Positions 7,428-14,058 of a stretch of DNA of 20,622 nucleotides are shown piece after piece. A program made the position numbers and the translations under genes. This stretch comes from UBA7803 sp049454295 (GTDB lineage: Bacteria > Pseudomonadota > Gammaproteobacteria > Pseudomonadales > Azotimanducaceae). The stretch covers positions 1-20,622 of the forward strand of contig JBMTYG010000045.1 in assembly GCA_049454295.1 (NCBI GenBank), read 5' to 3'. Every line of letters begins with the position of its first letter. The first letter of the stretch is position 1. The notes under the pieces are model-generated. The model saw only the letters and a list, made by a program, of their open reading frames with translations, searched no databases and was not told where the DNA came from.

Positions 7428-7637
7428 ATGCCTGTCCTGCGTCATCCGCTGTCCGGCGCAACCTACACCCTGCGCGAGGATGGACTTGTCGACGTCGACA
7501 ATAATGGTCTGCGCGGCACGTTCGATTACACCGGCCGCTTCCAAAGCGGTGATCTCCGATTCGCCGATCCACACATGCTGCTCTGGCTCGCCGGACCGCA
7601 GCTGCCGATAGAACACAACATTCGCCGCAACCGCTGA
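7428..7637 (+). CDS. Unrecognised 69-aa protein ahead of the Rieske oxygenase gene
   Basis: A small basic-ended protein that I do not recognise. It has a strong GGGGAG Shine-Dalgarno 7 nt before its ATG and ends 19 nt before the Rieske gene, whose own Shine-Dalgarno lies in that gap. This supports real translation and co-transcription. The sequence looks beta-rich: HPLSGATYTLREDGLVDVDN, then GLRGTFDYTGRFQSGDLRFAD and PHMLLWLAGPQL, with Gly and Asp at turns and hydrophobic residues alternating. No signal peptide, membrane helix or cysteine is present, so it is not a ferredoxin or a Rieske cluster carrier. It could be an accessory or stability factor for the oxygenase. Only the coding call is well supported. 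Confidence 0.75.
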   Translation: MPVLRHPLSGATYTLREDGLVDVDNNGLRGTFDYTGRFQSGDLRFADPHMLLWLAGPQLPIEHNIRRNR

Positions 7638-7656
7638 CAGGGGAGGAACGAACATC

Positions 7657-9000
7657 ATGGCAGCGAATCCAGCCTACGCCGCACGGTCGGGGGGCATCCG
7701 CTACACCGAGCTTGTCGCCAGTGACGCAGTGCCCGACCGGCACGCGCTCGCGCTCGAAAACCCCTACCGAGAAGGTCCGACCTCAGTACCCGTTACCCGC
7801 TATACGACGCGCGAGTTCCACGATCTCGAGGTTAAACGCCTATGGCCCAGAGTTTGGCAAATGGCGTGCCGTGAGGAAGAAATTCCCAAGGTCGGCGATT
7901 ACTCCGTTTACGAGGTCGGTCCCTACAGCATCCTCGTGGTCAGAACGGCGCAAGGCATCAAGGCACACCACAATGTCTGCCGCCACCGCGGTCGCAGACT
8001 GTGTGACTTCGAGGGGCACGCAGCCAGCTTCATCTGTGCGTTCCACGGCTTTAGCTGGAATCTGGACGGCAGCCTGCGGGGGGTGACTTCCGAGTGGGAC
8101 TTCCCGCACATTAACCAGGACGATTTCGACCTTGTTCCCTGCCGAGCAGAGACCTGGGGCGGCTGGGTGTTCATCAACATGGACATGAACGCCGCGCCGC
8201 TGCTCGAGTTCATGGGGGACCTGCCCGCGCACTTTGCGCCGTGGCAACCAGAAAACCGTTACGTCGAAGCCCACGTGGGCAAGATCATGAATTGCAACTG
8301 GAAGCTGTGCCAGGAAGCGTTCATGGAAGCCTTCCACGTGATCACCACGCACCCGCAGATCCTGACCGGCACGGGGGACGAAAACTCCGCCTACGATGTC
8401 TGGGGTAACGTGTCCCGAGCCATCACGCCTAATGCCACGCCAAGCCCCCACCTGCGGCGCCAGCCGGCGGAACAGGAGCTGCTAGAAGCAGTGATGATGC
8501 GGCACCTCGACGACCCACCGGCACCGCAAGTGCCAGAGGGCATGCGCGCTCGGTCCATGATGGCCGCCGGGGCCCGGGCAAATCTGCAAGCCATCATCGG
8601 CACGGATCGTGAGATCTCCGACGCAGAGCTCTCGGACAGCATTTACTACACGCTGTTCCCGAACTTTCATCCGTGGGGAGGCTACAACCGGATTGTCTAT
8701 CGGTTCCGCCCGTGGCAGAACCGACACGACAAGTCGCTGATGGAATGCTATTACCTGAGCCCCTTCAAGGGGGAGCGTCCGGAACCCGCGCCACTGCATC
8801 TGCTCAGCGAAGATCAACCCTGGACGGATGCGGCGGAACTTGGGCTACTCGCCAAGGTGTTCACGCAAGACACCTTCAATTTGCCGAACGTTCAGCGGGG
8901 TCTCGAAGCCGCCCCCTTCCCGGAGGTGGTGTTCGCCCGCTACCAGGAAACCAAGCTGCGCCACTTCCACGCACTGCTGTCGCAGTGGGTGGCTGACTAG
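7657..9000 (+). CDS. Rieske non-heme iron oxygenase, alpha (catalytic) subunit
   Basis: A 447-aa ring-hydroxylating-type oxygenase. The N-terminal Rieske domain has C108-x-H110 and C127-x2-H130 (CRHRGRRLC...CAFHG), which hold the [2Fe-2S] cluster. The catalytic domain has NWKLCQEAFMEAFHVITTHP, with iron ligands H227 and H232 and a probable third ligand D405 (QDTFNLPNVQRGL). E224 occupies the place of the inter-subunit bridging Asp of naphthalene dioxygenase; a Glu here is known from carnitine oxygenase CntA. The reaction is hydroxylation, dihydroxylation or oxidative demethylation with O2 and two electrons; the substrate is unknown. No beta subunit or reductase gene accompanies it, so an alpha-only trimer is likely. 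AGGGGAGG lies about 9 nt upstream of the ATG. The stop overlaps that of the convergent TauD-type gene. Confidence 0.93.
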   Translation: MAANPAYAARSGGIRYTELVASDAVPDRHALALENPYREGPTSVPVTRYTTREFHDLEVKRLWPRVWQMACREEEIPKVGDYSVYEVGPYSILVVRTAQGIKAHHNVCRHRGRRLCDFEGHAASFICAFHGFSWNLDGSLRGVTSEWDFPHINQDDFDLVPCRAETWGGWVFINMDMNAAPLLEFMGDLPAHFAPWQPENRYVEAHVGKIMNCNWKLCQEAFMEAFHVITTHPQILTGTGDENSAYDVWGNVSRAITPNATPSPHLRRQPAEQELLEAVMMRHLDDPPAPQVPEGMRARSMMAAGARANLQAIIGTDREISDAELSDSIYYTLFPNFHPWGGYNRIVYRFRPWQNRHDKSLMECYYLSPFKGERPEPAPLHLLSEDQPWTDAAELGLLAKVFTQDTFNLPNVQRGLEAAPFPEVVFARYQETKLRHFHALLSQWVAD

Positions 9001-9950
9001 TCGGACTCTGGCTGCACCTGCGCGCCCTGGGCGCGCAGGTGCAACGCCAACTGCCGATCGTGGCGACTGGTGGCGGACAACCGCCCCGGCCGCACCCACG
9101 GCGCCCATCGGGGCGGCAAACCCTGCGGATGGTCACCCATCACCGTCACCCGGTGAATGATGCGCTCGCCCACAAAATCATTGAGCACAAAGTGCTGGGT
9201 GCAGCGATTGTCCCAGATAGCTACGGTGCCTTCGGTCCAGCGATAGCGCACCGTGAAGCGCGGTTGCGTGACCCAATGGGTCAGGTAGTCGAGCAGCACA
9301 CGGCTCTCCCCCGCGTTCAGCTCGACCAGGCGCCGAGTGAAGTGCTCATTCACATAGAGCGCTTTTCGACCCGTCTCCGGATGCACGCGAACGACGGGAT
9401 GAATCGTCATCTGCTCAGGGTGATTATGCGGTGTCGCATCGTGCAGCGCGGTCAGCCCGTCACACAGGGATTGCATCGGCTCGGAGAGCTCGTCATAGGC
9501 CGCGTGCAGACTGGCCCACATCGTGTCGCCGCCCACCGGCGGGCATTTTTTCATCTGCAGGATCGACAGCACTGACGGATCCGGGCGAAAAGTGAGATCC
9601 GTGTGCCATTCATCCGCCACCCCCCCGTGAGTAGCGGCCAGCTCGAAGAGCGACGTGTGCGGCGTGAACGGATTCTTCAAATTGGGATGCGCTTCAAGCG
9701 GGCCGAAACGGCGGCCGAACGCCACGTGATCATCAACCGAGAGATGTTGCTCTGGGAAGAACAGCACGTGGTGTTCGCGCAGCAGCGCGCGAATGTCTTC
9801 TACCGCCGCGTCATCCAGCCGGCTCAACGCTAGCCCGCGAACCTCGGCCCCGAGTGCCGCGGCAAGTCGTGTGACAGACCAGTTAGCAGCCCCTTCATTC
9901 GGCGCTCGGTCATCGACCAACGCGCCCCTACCATCCTGCCCTTCCTGCAT
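8997..9950 (-). CDS. TauD/TfdA-family 2-oxoglutarate Fe(II) dioxygenase
   Basis: A 317-aa enzyme with the TauD facial triad H116-x-D118 (WHTDLTF) and H253 (DNRCTQHFVLNDF), and R267 in IIHRVTVMGD as the likely 2-oxoglutarate anchor. The N-terminal segment LGAEVRGLALSRL and the DHVAFGRRFG block are typical of the family. It hydroxylates its substrate with O2 and 2-oxoglutarate; family substrates include taurine, alkyl sulfates and aryloxyacetates, and none can be assigned here. The start at 9950 follows a GGGGG Shine-Dalgarno with 6 nt spacing; the open frame extends to 9983 without such support. The last 35 residues are an Arg/Gln-rich tail (RLSATSRHDRQLALHLRAQ), and their DNA contains a perfect hairpin near the shared stop with the Rieske gene. 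Confidence 0.92.
   Translation of the reverse strand: MQEGQDGRGALVDDRAPNEGAANWSVTRLAAALGAEVRGLALSRLDDAAVEDIRALLREHHVLFFPEQHLSVDDHVAFGRRFGPLEAHPNLKNPFTPHTSLFELAATHGGVADEWHTDLTFRPDPSVLSILQMKKCPPVGGDTMWASLHAAYDELSEPMQSLCDGLTALHDATPHNHPEQMTIHPVVRVHPETGRKALYVNEHFTRRLVELNAGESRVLLDYLTHWVTQPRFTVRYRWTEGTVAIWDNRCTQHFVLNDFVGERIIHRVTVMGDHPQGLPPRWAPWVRPGRLSATSRHDRQLALHLRAQGAQVQPESD
9013..9043. terminator. Perfect 14-bp hairpin, possible terminator inside the TauD-type coding end
   Basis: TGCACCTGCGCGCC (9013-9026), loop CTG (9027-9029), and the exact reverse complement (9030-9043). It begins 12 nt past the Rieske stop and sits within the last codons of the convergent dioxygenase gene. There is no T-tract on either side, so it may be a transcript-end stabiliser or a factor-dependent stop rather than a classic intrinsic terminator. 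Confidence 0.45.
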
Positions 9951-10036
9951 AAAAGCCCCCTTTCGCTCCCGATCGACGCGCACGCTGCCTGCCGTGCCAC
10001 ATCCTGCCGCCTCGCTGCCTACCCGATGCTCCGGGA

Positions 10037-10067
10037 TCGACGCCCAAGCGTCAACGCCGTGTATACT
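10037..10067 (+). promoter_or_regulatory. Candidate promoter with small inverted repeat ahead of HSD10-type SDR
   Basis: TATACT (10062-10067) is a good -10 match 34 nt before the SDR start. The best -35 is TCGACG (10037-10042), with a long 19-bp spacer. GACGC-CCAA-GCGTC (10039-10052) forms a 5-bp inverted repeat over the -35, which could be an operator. The site lies in the divergent gap with the TauD-type gene. Confidence 0.35.
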
Positions 10068-10101
10068 CGCGCCCCTCTTTCAGTCGACCGGAAGCATTTC
10101 C

Positions 10102-10875
10102 ATGGATATCCAAGGCAAAGTTGCCGTCATCACTGGCGGCGCATCGGGTCTCGGCGCCGCTACCGCGCGCCTTTTGGTCAGCAAGGGCGCGCGGGTCTCG
10201 ATCTTCGACCTGCAGGAAGACAAGGGCACAGCACTGGTGCAGGAGCTTGGCGCGGACAAAGCGCTGTTCACCCAAGTGAACGTCACGAGCGAAGAGTCGG
10301 TTCAGGCAGGCGTGGCCGCCACCATGGCCAAGTTCGGCAGCATTCATGTCTGCTGCAACTTCGCAGGAATCGGCAATGCCATCAAAACGGTTGGTAAAGA
10401 CGGTCCGTTCCCGCTCGATAAGTTCAAACTGATCATAGACGTGAACCTGATCGGTTCCTTCAACGTGCTACGCCTCTGTGCCAACGAGATGCAGAAAAAC
10501 GAGCCGTTCAATGAATACGGCGGTCGTGGCTGCATCATCAACACCGCCTCAGTCGCTGCCTACGAAGGCCAGATCGGACAAGCGGCCTACAGTGCTTCCA
10601 AGGGCGGCATCGTCGGCATGACCCTGCCAATCGCTCGCGACCTGTCGAGCATCGGCGTCCGCTGCAACACGATAGTACCGGGCCTGATCCATACCCCGCT
10701 GTTCCAGGGCGCGCCGCAGAACGTCATCGATGCGCTATCGGCCCAGGTGCTGTACCCGAAACGCCTTGGCCGTCCCGAGGAGATTGCCCACGTCGCCATC
10801 ATGTTGATCGAAAACGAGTACATGAACGGCGAGTGTGTTCGCATGGACGGCGGTATCAGGATGCAGCCGCGCTGA
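10102..10875 (+). CDS. SDR, 3-hydroxyacyl-CoA dehydrogenase type II (HSD10)-like
   Basis: A 257-aa classical SDR with TGGASGLG (11-18), D36 at the end of beta-2 (NAD preference), CNFAG (85-89) in place of NNAG, N115, and the triad S150, Y163 and K167 (YSASK). The blocks GGRGCIINTASVAAYEGQIG and PGLIHTPLF are characteristic of HSD17B10-type enzymes, which oxidise 3-hydroxyacyl-CoA or hydroxysteroids with NAD. The C-terminal end is a short YMNGECVRMDGG motif. The ATG at 10102 has GGAAG 8 nt upstream; the open frame extends leftwards into the divergent gene and is rejected as start. A beta-oxidation role fits with the acyl-CoA dehydrogenase downstream. It is followed after 95 nt by a 96-aa gene. 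Confidence 0.9.
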   Translation: MDIQGKVAVITGGASGLGAATARLLVSKGARVSIFDLQEDKGTALVQELGADKALFTQVNVTSEESVQAGVAATMAKFGSIHVCCNFAGIGNAIKTVGKDGPFPLDKFKLIIDVNLIGSFNVLRLCANEMQKNEPFNEYGGRGCIINTASVAAYEGQIGQAAYSASKGGIVGMTLPIARDLSSIGVRCNTIVPGLIHTPLFQGAPQNVIDALSAQVLYPKRLGRPEEIAHVAIMLIENEYMNGECVRMDGGIRMQPR

Positions 10876-10887
10876 CGCCCGCCGAGC

Positions 10888-10917
10888 TCACGCGGCCTGC
10901 TGCGGCCGGTCGCGTGA
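10888..10917 (+). terminator. Imperfect hairpin after the HSD10-like SDR gene
   Basis: TCACGCGGCC (10888-10897) can pair with GGCC...GCGTGA (10904-10917), with a 6-nt loop and a 4-nt bulge. It lies 12 nt past the SDR stop. A T-tract is missing, so this is a weak terminator or attenuator candidate ahead of the next gene. Confidence 0.25.
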
Positions 10918-10970
10918 ATCCGCAGGGAACAGCTACACTCAATTTTCTGGATCGAGGTCAAGCCCAGCCC

Positions 10971-11261
10971 ATGGACGAAGAAGAGCAAAAGCAGCAGCGT
11001 GATGATCTGCGCTGCGACGCCGCGTTGCAGACAATCGAAGACGTGCTCTGGCGCTTCAATGAGTCCAACGAAGGCACGCTGAACGCCTACGACGTTATCG
11101 GCTATCTGGTCGAAGACCTCATCTCGTCAGGGTTTTGTGCCGCGTGCATTCGTGAAACGGTCGATGCGGCATTCAAGCGCGCCAATGCCGACACGGTCAA
11201 CCACCGTGCCGAAGATGAAACCGGACCCATCCCGCGGGCCAGCGACGACGTATTTCACTGA
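10971..11261 (+). CDS. Unrecognised 96-aa acidic protein
   Basis: A small protein of unknown function. It begins with a very acidic, Gln-rich stretch (MDEEEQKQQRDDLRCD), continues with a predicted all-helical core (AALQTIEDVLWRFNESNEG, AYDVIGYLVEDLISSGF), holds a CAAC cysteine pair at about 56-59 before a third helix (IRETVDAAFKRA), and ends in a disordered acidic tail. There are no membrane segments. The ATG has only a distant GAGG (13 nt), and an in-frame GTG at 10914 is the alternative. The gene stops 9 nt before the FMN dehydrogenase, so co-translation with it is likely. The CAAC pair might bind metal or be redox active, but two cysteines alone are not evidence enough. Confidence 0.65.
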   Translation: MDEEEQKQQRDDLRCDAALQTIEDVLWRFNESNEGTLNAYDVIGYLVEDLISSGFCAACIRETVDAAFKRANADTVNHRAEDETGPIPRASDDVFH

Positions 11262-11270
11262 GAACGATAC

Positions 11271-12443
11271 GTGACCGTCGTCACGACCATCGAGGATCTT
11301 CGGCAACTGCACCGGCGGCGCGTGCCGAGAATGTTCTACGACTACTGCGACTCCGGCTCATGGACCGAGTCGACCTATCGCGATAATCAGAACGCACTCG
11401 CTCGCATCCGCTTCCGCCAACGCGTTGCCGTTGATATCAGCGCCCGGTCCCTCGCCGCCCACATGGTGGGTCAGCCGGTAAGCATGCCCGTCGCCCTGGC
11501 TCCAACCGGGCTGACCGGCATGCAGTATCCCGACGGTGAGATAAAAGCCGCACAAGCGGCTGAAGCGTTTGGCGTTCCGTTCACGCTGTCCACCATGAGC
11601 ATCTGCTCCATAGAGGACGTGGCCGCTCATACGACCCAGCCCTTCTGGTTCCAGCTCTATGTGATGCGCGACCGCGATTACATCGAACGTCTCATCGGTC
11701 GCGCCCAGGCGGCTGGTTGCTCAGCGCTGGTGCTGACCCTCGATCTGCAGATCATGGGGCAACGCCACAAGGACATTCACAACGGACTCGCAACGCCTCC
11801 GCGGTTCAACCTGAAAACGCTGCTTGATCTTGGGCGCCGACCCGCGTGGTGCCTGCGCATGCTCGGCACCCGACGGCACGGATTCGGCAACGTCGTGGGA
11901 CACGTGCCGGGGGCGGAGAACCTCACCTCTCTCGCGCAGTGGTCGCAGTCTCAGCTCGATCCCACGCTTGATTGGAGCGACGTTGCCTGGATTCGTTCGC
12001 TATGGAAGGGCCCGCTGATCCTCAAAGGGATCATGGATCCCGAGGATGCGCGACGGGCGGCGGATTCCGGTGCGCAGGCGCTCATCGTGTCGAACCACGG
12101 TGGTCGCCAGCTGGACGGTGCGCCCGCCACCATCGACGTGTTGCCGGAGATCGCCCGTGCGGTGAATGGTCGCATGGAGGTCTGGATGGATGGTGGCATC
12201 CGATCAGGGCAAGACGTGCTGCGCGCGCTGGCCTCAGGCGCCACGGCTACGATGATCGGCCGCGCTTTCTTACACGGACTGGGCGCGATGGGCGCTGCGG
12301 GCGTGACTAAAGCGCTTGAGATCATTCGCAACGAACTCGATCTCAGCATGGCGTTCTGTGGCGTCCGAGACATTCGCGAGATCGATGAACGCATTCTTTG
12401 GACCGGATCTCAGGTTGTCGGGCAGGGCGCGGCGACGTCCTGA
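11271..12443 (+). CDS. FMN-dependent alpha-hydroxy-acid dehydrogenase/oxidase (LldD-like)
   Basis: A 390-aa protein of the glycolate oxidase / L-lactate dehydrogenase / mandelate dehydrogenase family, which oxidises an L-2-hydroxy acid to a 2-oxo acid using FMN. Visible are the N-terminal FYDYCDSGS (22-30), PVALAPTGLTGMQYPDGE, FQLYV (127-131), D158 in LTLDLQ, K252, the catalytic base H276 and R279 in SNHGGRQLDGAPAT, and the FMN phosphate region DGGIRSGQDVLRAL. The loop at about 180-240 resembles the membrane-associated LldD/MdlB type, so association with the cytoplasmic membrane and electron transfer to quinone is possible. GTG start with GAGAA 7 nt before; 9 nt after the 96-aa gene. The substrate may be a hydroxylated acid made by the neighbouring pathways (inference). 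Confidence 0.92.
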   Translation: MTVVTTIEDLRQLHRRRVPRMFYDYCDSGSWTESTYRDNQNALARIRFRQRVAVDISARSLAAHMVGQPVSMPVALAPTGLTGMQYPDGEIKAAQAAEAFGVPFTLSTMSICSIEDVAAHTTQPFWFQLYVMRDRDYIERLIGRAQAAGCSALVLTLDLQIMGQRHKDIHNGLATPPRFNLKTLLDLGRRPAWCLRMLGTRRHGFGNVVGHVPGAENLTSLAQWSQSQLDPTLDWSDVAWIRSLWKGPLILKGIMDPEDARRAADSGAQALIVSNHGGRQLDGAPATIDVLPEIARAVNGRMEVWMDGGIRSGQDVLRALASGATATMIGRAFLHGLGAMGAAGVTKALEIIRNELDLSMAFCGVRDIREIDERILWTGSQVVGQGAATS

Positions 12444-12510
12444 GGCCCCAGATCACGCCATCGTGAGCGAGCACCCAAAAAACCCCTTTCTTTTGCGAAA
12501 CATCCTGACC

Positions 12511-12716
12511 TATACTGACGTGGCGATGGTTCTCCCCTGCTCTGATCTTCCTTCGAGTTTTTCTCTGACAGCGTCGGCGACGCAAGCTTATGGTCGGTCA
12601 ACGATCCAAGCTGGCGCAGCGGTCGCTGGGCGGACTGATTGTGTAGAGGGATTCGCGCAACCTGCAAGACGCCTCAACCAGCGTCTGACCTGAACTCAAT
12701 AGAGAGAAAAACTGTA
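12511..12716 (+). promoter_or_regulatory. Candidate promoter -10 and long leader of the RRM gene
   Basis: The 273-bp gap between the FMN dehydrogenase and the RRM gene has TATACT at 12511-12516 as a -10 candidate; the -35 is poor. A transcript from it would carry a leader of about 195 nt, with a small perfect hairpin GCGTC-GGC-GACGC (12571-12583). Long leaders are common on cold-shock-type RNA-binding protein genes, so post-transcriptional control is possible. No protein gene is supported in the gap. Confidence 0.3.
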
Positions 12717-13034
12717 ATGAAGATCTACGTGGGCAATCTGCCCTGGAGCACCACCGATGCAGACCTCGAGAGCATGTTCTCGCGCGTCGGACCGGTCATC
12801 TCCGCTTCTGTCATCATGGACCGCGAAACGGGTCGTTCACGGGGCTTTGGCTTCGTAGAAATGGCTCAGGCCGATGGTCAGAAGGCGATCGCCGAACTCA
12901 ACGGCTACCAGATTCAATCCCGCGCTCTGCGTGTGAATGAAGCGACCAGCCAGCCCCGTCGTCCGGGCGGCGGCGGTGGTGGTGGCGGCGGCCGTGATGG
13001 CGGCGGCCGCGACGGCGGCGGTCGTCGCTGGTAA
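12717..13034 (+). CDS. Glycine-rich RRM RNA-binding protein
   Basis: A 105-aa single-RRM protein like bacterial and cyanobacterial glycine-rich RNA-binding proteins (Rbp type). RNP2 is KIYVGNLPW (2-10), RNP1 is RSRGFGFVEM (about 41-50), and the domain ends near residue 76. The tail is RRPGGGGGGGGGRDGGGRDGGGRRW, an RGG-like flexible RNA-binding segment encoded by a GC-only 15-nt tandem pattern that is prone to slippage. Such proteins bind single-stranded RNA and are often cold-induced (family knowledge). The ATG is preceded by AGAGAG at about 9 nt. The gene stands alone with a long leader upstream and two hairpins downstream, which suggests a monocistronic transcript. Confidence 0.93.
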   Translation: MKIYVGNLPWSTTDADLESMFSRVGPVISASVIMDRETGRSRGFGFVEMAQADGQKAIAELNGYQIQSRALRVNEATSQPRRPGGGGGGGGGRDGGGRDGGGRRW

Positions 13035-13043
13035 GCCCCCTGT

Positions 13044-13067
13044 AGGGGCGGCGCTCGCGCCGTCCCT
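13044..13067. repeat. REP-like hairpin directly after the RRM gene
   Basis: AGGGGCGGCG (13044-13053), loop CTCG, and CGCCGTCCCT (13058-13067) pair over 10 bp with one G-U. The preceding GTAGGGGCGG resembles the GTAGGAGCGG core of Pseudomonas REP elements. Only one copy lies in this window, so its repeat status elsewhere is unknown. It could also act as an mRNA 3'-end stabiliser. Confidence 0.4.
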
Positions 13068-13092
13068 AACTGCTGATTCTCCCTCCTCAGTA

Positions 13093-13122
13093 CCGAGACG
13101 CTCACCTCGGCGTCTTGGTTTT
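13093..13122 (+). terminator. Rho-independent terminator of the RRM gene
   Basis: CCGAGACGC (13093-13101) pairs with GCGTCTTGG (13110-13118) over 9 bp with one G-U. The loop is 8 nt, and TTTT (13119-13122) follows directly. The position, between the RRM stop and the next gene's Shine-Dalgarno, fits termination. Confidence 0.6.
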
Positions 13123-13152
13123 CCGTCGTCACCTCATATCGGGAGTCTCTCC

Positions 13153-13992
13153 TTGTCCTCAGCGGTCCAGACGGATGAATACGCGGCGCTGACACAGCAG
13201 GTCGCCGACCTGCGAGCGGAGGGCGCAGAACTCGCCGCCAAACTGGCCGACCTGAACACCGCCGAGTGGTCCCTTCGTACGACCTTCAAACAATGGACGG
13301 TCTGGGACGTCGTCGCGCACCTGCATCTCTCTGATCACATGGGCATCACCAGCCTCCAGGGTGAGGCGCCCTTTCGCGCCCTAATGCATTCGATGCGCGA
13401 CGCGCGCGTTCCCATGGCAGCGTTTGCGCGCCGATGGCTGGGTGATATCTCTGGACCCGAACTCCTCTCGCGTTGGCAGCTGCTGTTGCAGGACCTCTGC
13501 GATCAGCTGGCTGCCACCGACCCGGCACAGCGTTTGCCCTGGGCCGGGCCAAGCATGAAGCCGCGTATGTTCACGACCGCGCGCCAAATGGAAACGTGGG
13601 CGCATGGGTGGGAGATCTGGGACCTTTTTGGTGGCGACCGACCCGCGTCTGACCGGCTGTACAACGTGGCGACCATCGGCGTCCGAACCTTCGGCTGGAC
13701 ATTTGCGAACCGGGGTGTCGAACCGCCGGGGCAGCCCCCGCGCGTCGAGCTGATTGCTCCGTCCGGTGCCCGATGGATCTGGAACGAAGGGCAGCTCGAG
13801 GACAGCGTCCAGGGTAGCGCCGTCGAGTTTTGCCAGGTCGTCACCCAGGTTCGGAACATTGCGGACACCGCGCTTGTGGTCAACGGCGCTGTGGCTCAGC
13901 AATGGATGGCTATCGCTCAGTGCTTTGCCGGGCCACCCGCTGATCCACCGCTGCCGGGGACCCGGCACCCCGCTGAGACGCATCGCCCGTAG
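13153..13992 (+). CDS. TIGR03084-like / maleylpyruvate-isomerase-type (DinB-fold) protein
   Basis: A 279-aa protein. The opening pattern (LTQQVADLRAEGAELAAKLA, then WTVWDVVAHLHLSDHM) and the block METWAHGWEIWDLFG (146-160) fit the TIGR03084 family and the mycothiol-dependent maleylpyruvate isomerase N-terminal fold, a DinB-like four-helix bundle. Candidate metal ligands are H56, E147 and H151. The C-terminal part (about 190-260) resembles an SCP2-like or MDMPI C-terminal domain. The catalysed reaction is not known. The start is a TTG at 13153 with GGGAG exactly 7 nt upstream. The open frame extends to 12937, but that would run back through a terminator and overlap the RRM gene. These families are best known from Actinobacteria, so a copy here is notable. 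It precedes the acyl-CoA dehydrogenase by 66 nt and may be co-transcribed. Confidence 0.8.
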   Translation: MSSAVQTDEYAALTQQVADLRAEGAELAAKLADLNTAEWSLRTTFKQWTVWDVVAHLHLSDHMGITSLQGEAPFRALMHSMRDARVPMAAFARRWLGDISGPELLSRWQLLLQDLCDQLAATDPAQRLPWAGPSMKPRMFTTARQMETWAHGWEIWDLFGGDRPASDRLYNVATIGVRTFGWTFANRGVEPPGQPPRVELIAPSGARWIWNEGQLEDSVQGSAVEFCQVVTQVRNIADTALVVNGAVAQQWMAIAQCFAGPPADPPLPGTRHPAETHRP

Positions 13993-14058
13993 TGTCATCC
14001 AGCGCGCCCTCATGCGAAACTCTCGCCTGACATCACGCTGACAGCCGGGGGAGCACGC

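Noticed and set aside
9793..10101. Leftward extension of the HSD10-type SDR frame
   Set aside because: It runs into the divergent dioxygenase gene, has low-complexity Ser/Ala/Pro content and lacks a Shine-Dalgarno; the family start MDIQGKVAVITGG is at 10102.
12967..13031. GC-only tandem repeat as a separate repeat element
   Set aside because: It is the codon pattern of the Gly/Arg/Asp tail of the RRM protein and is explained by coding.
12937..13152. Long N-terminal extension of the TIGR03084-like frame
   Set aside because: It overlaps the RRM gene and crosses a terminator; the sequence is the Gly/Arg-rich DNA read in another frame. The TTG at 13153 has an ideal Shine-Dalgarno.
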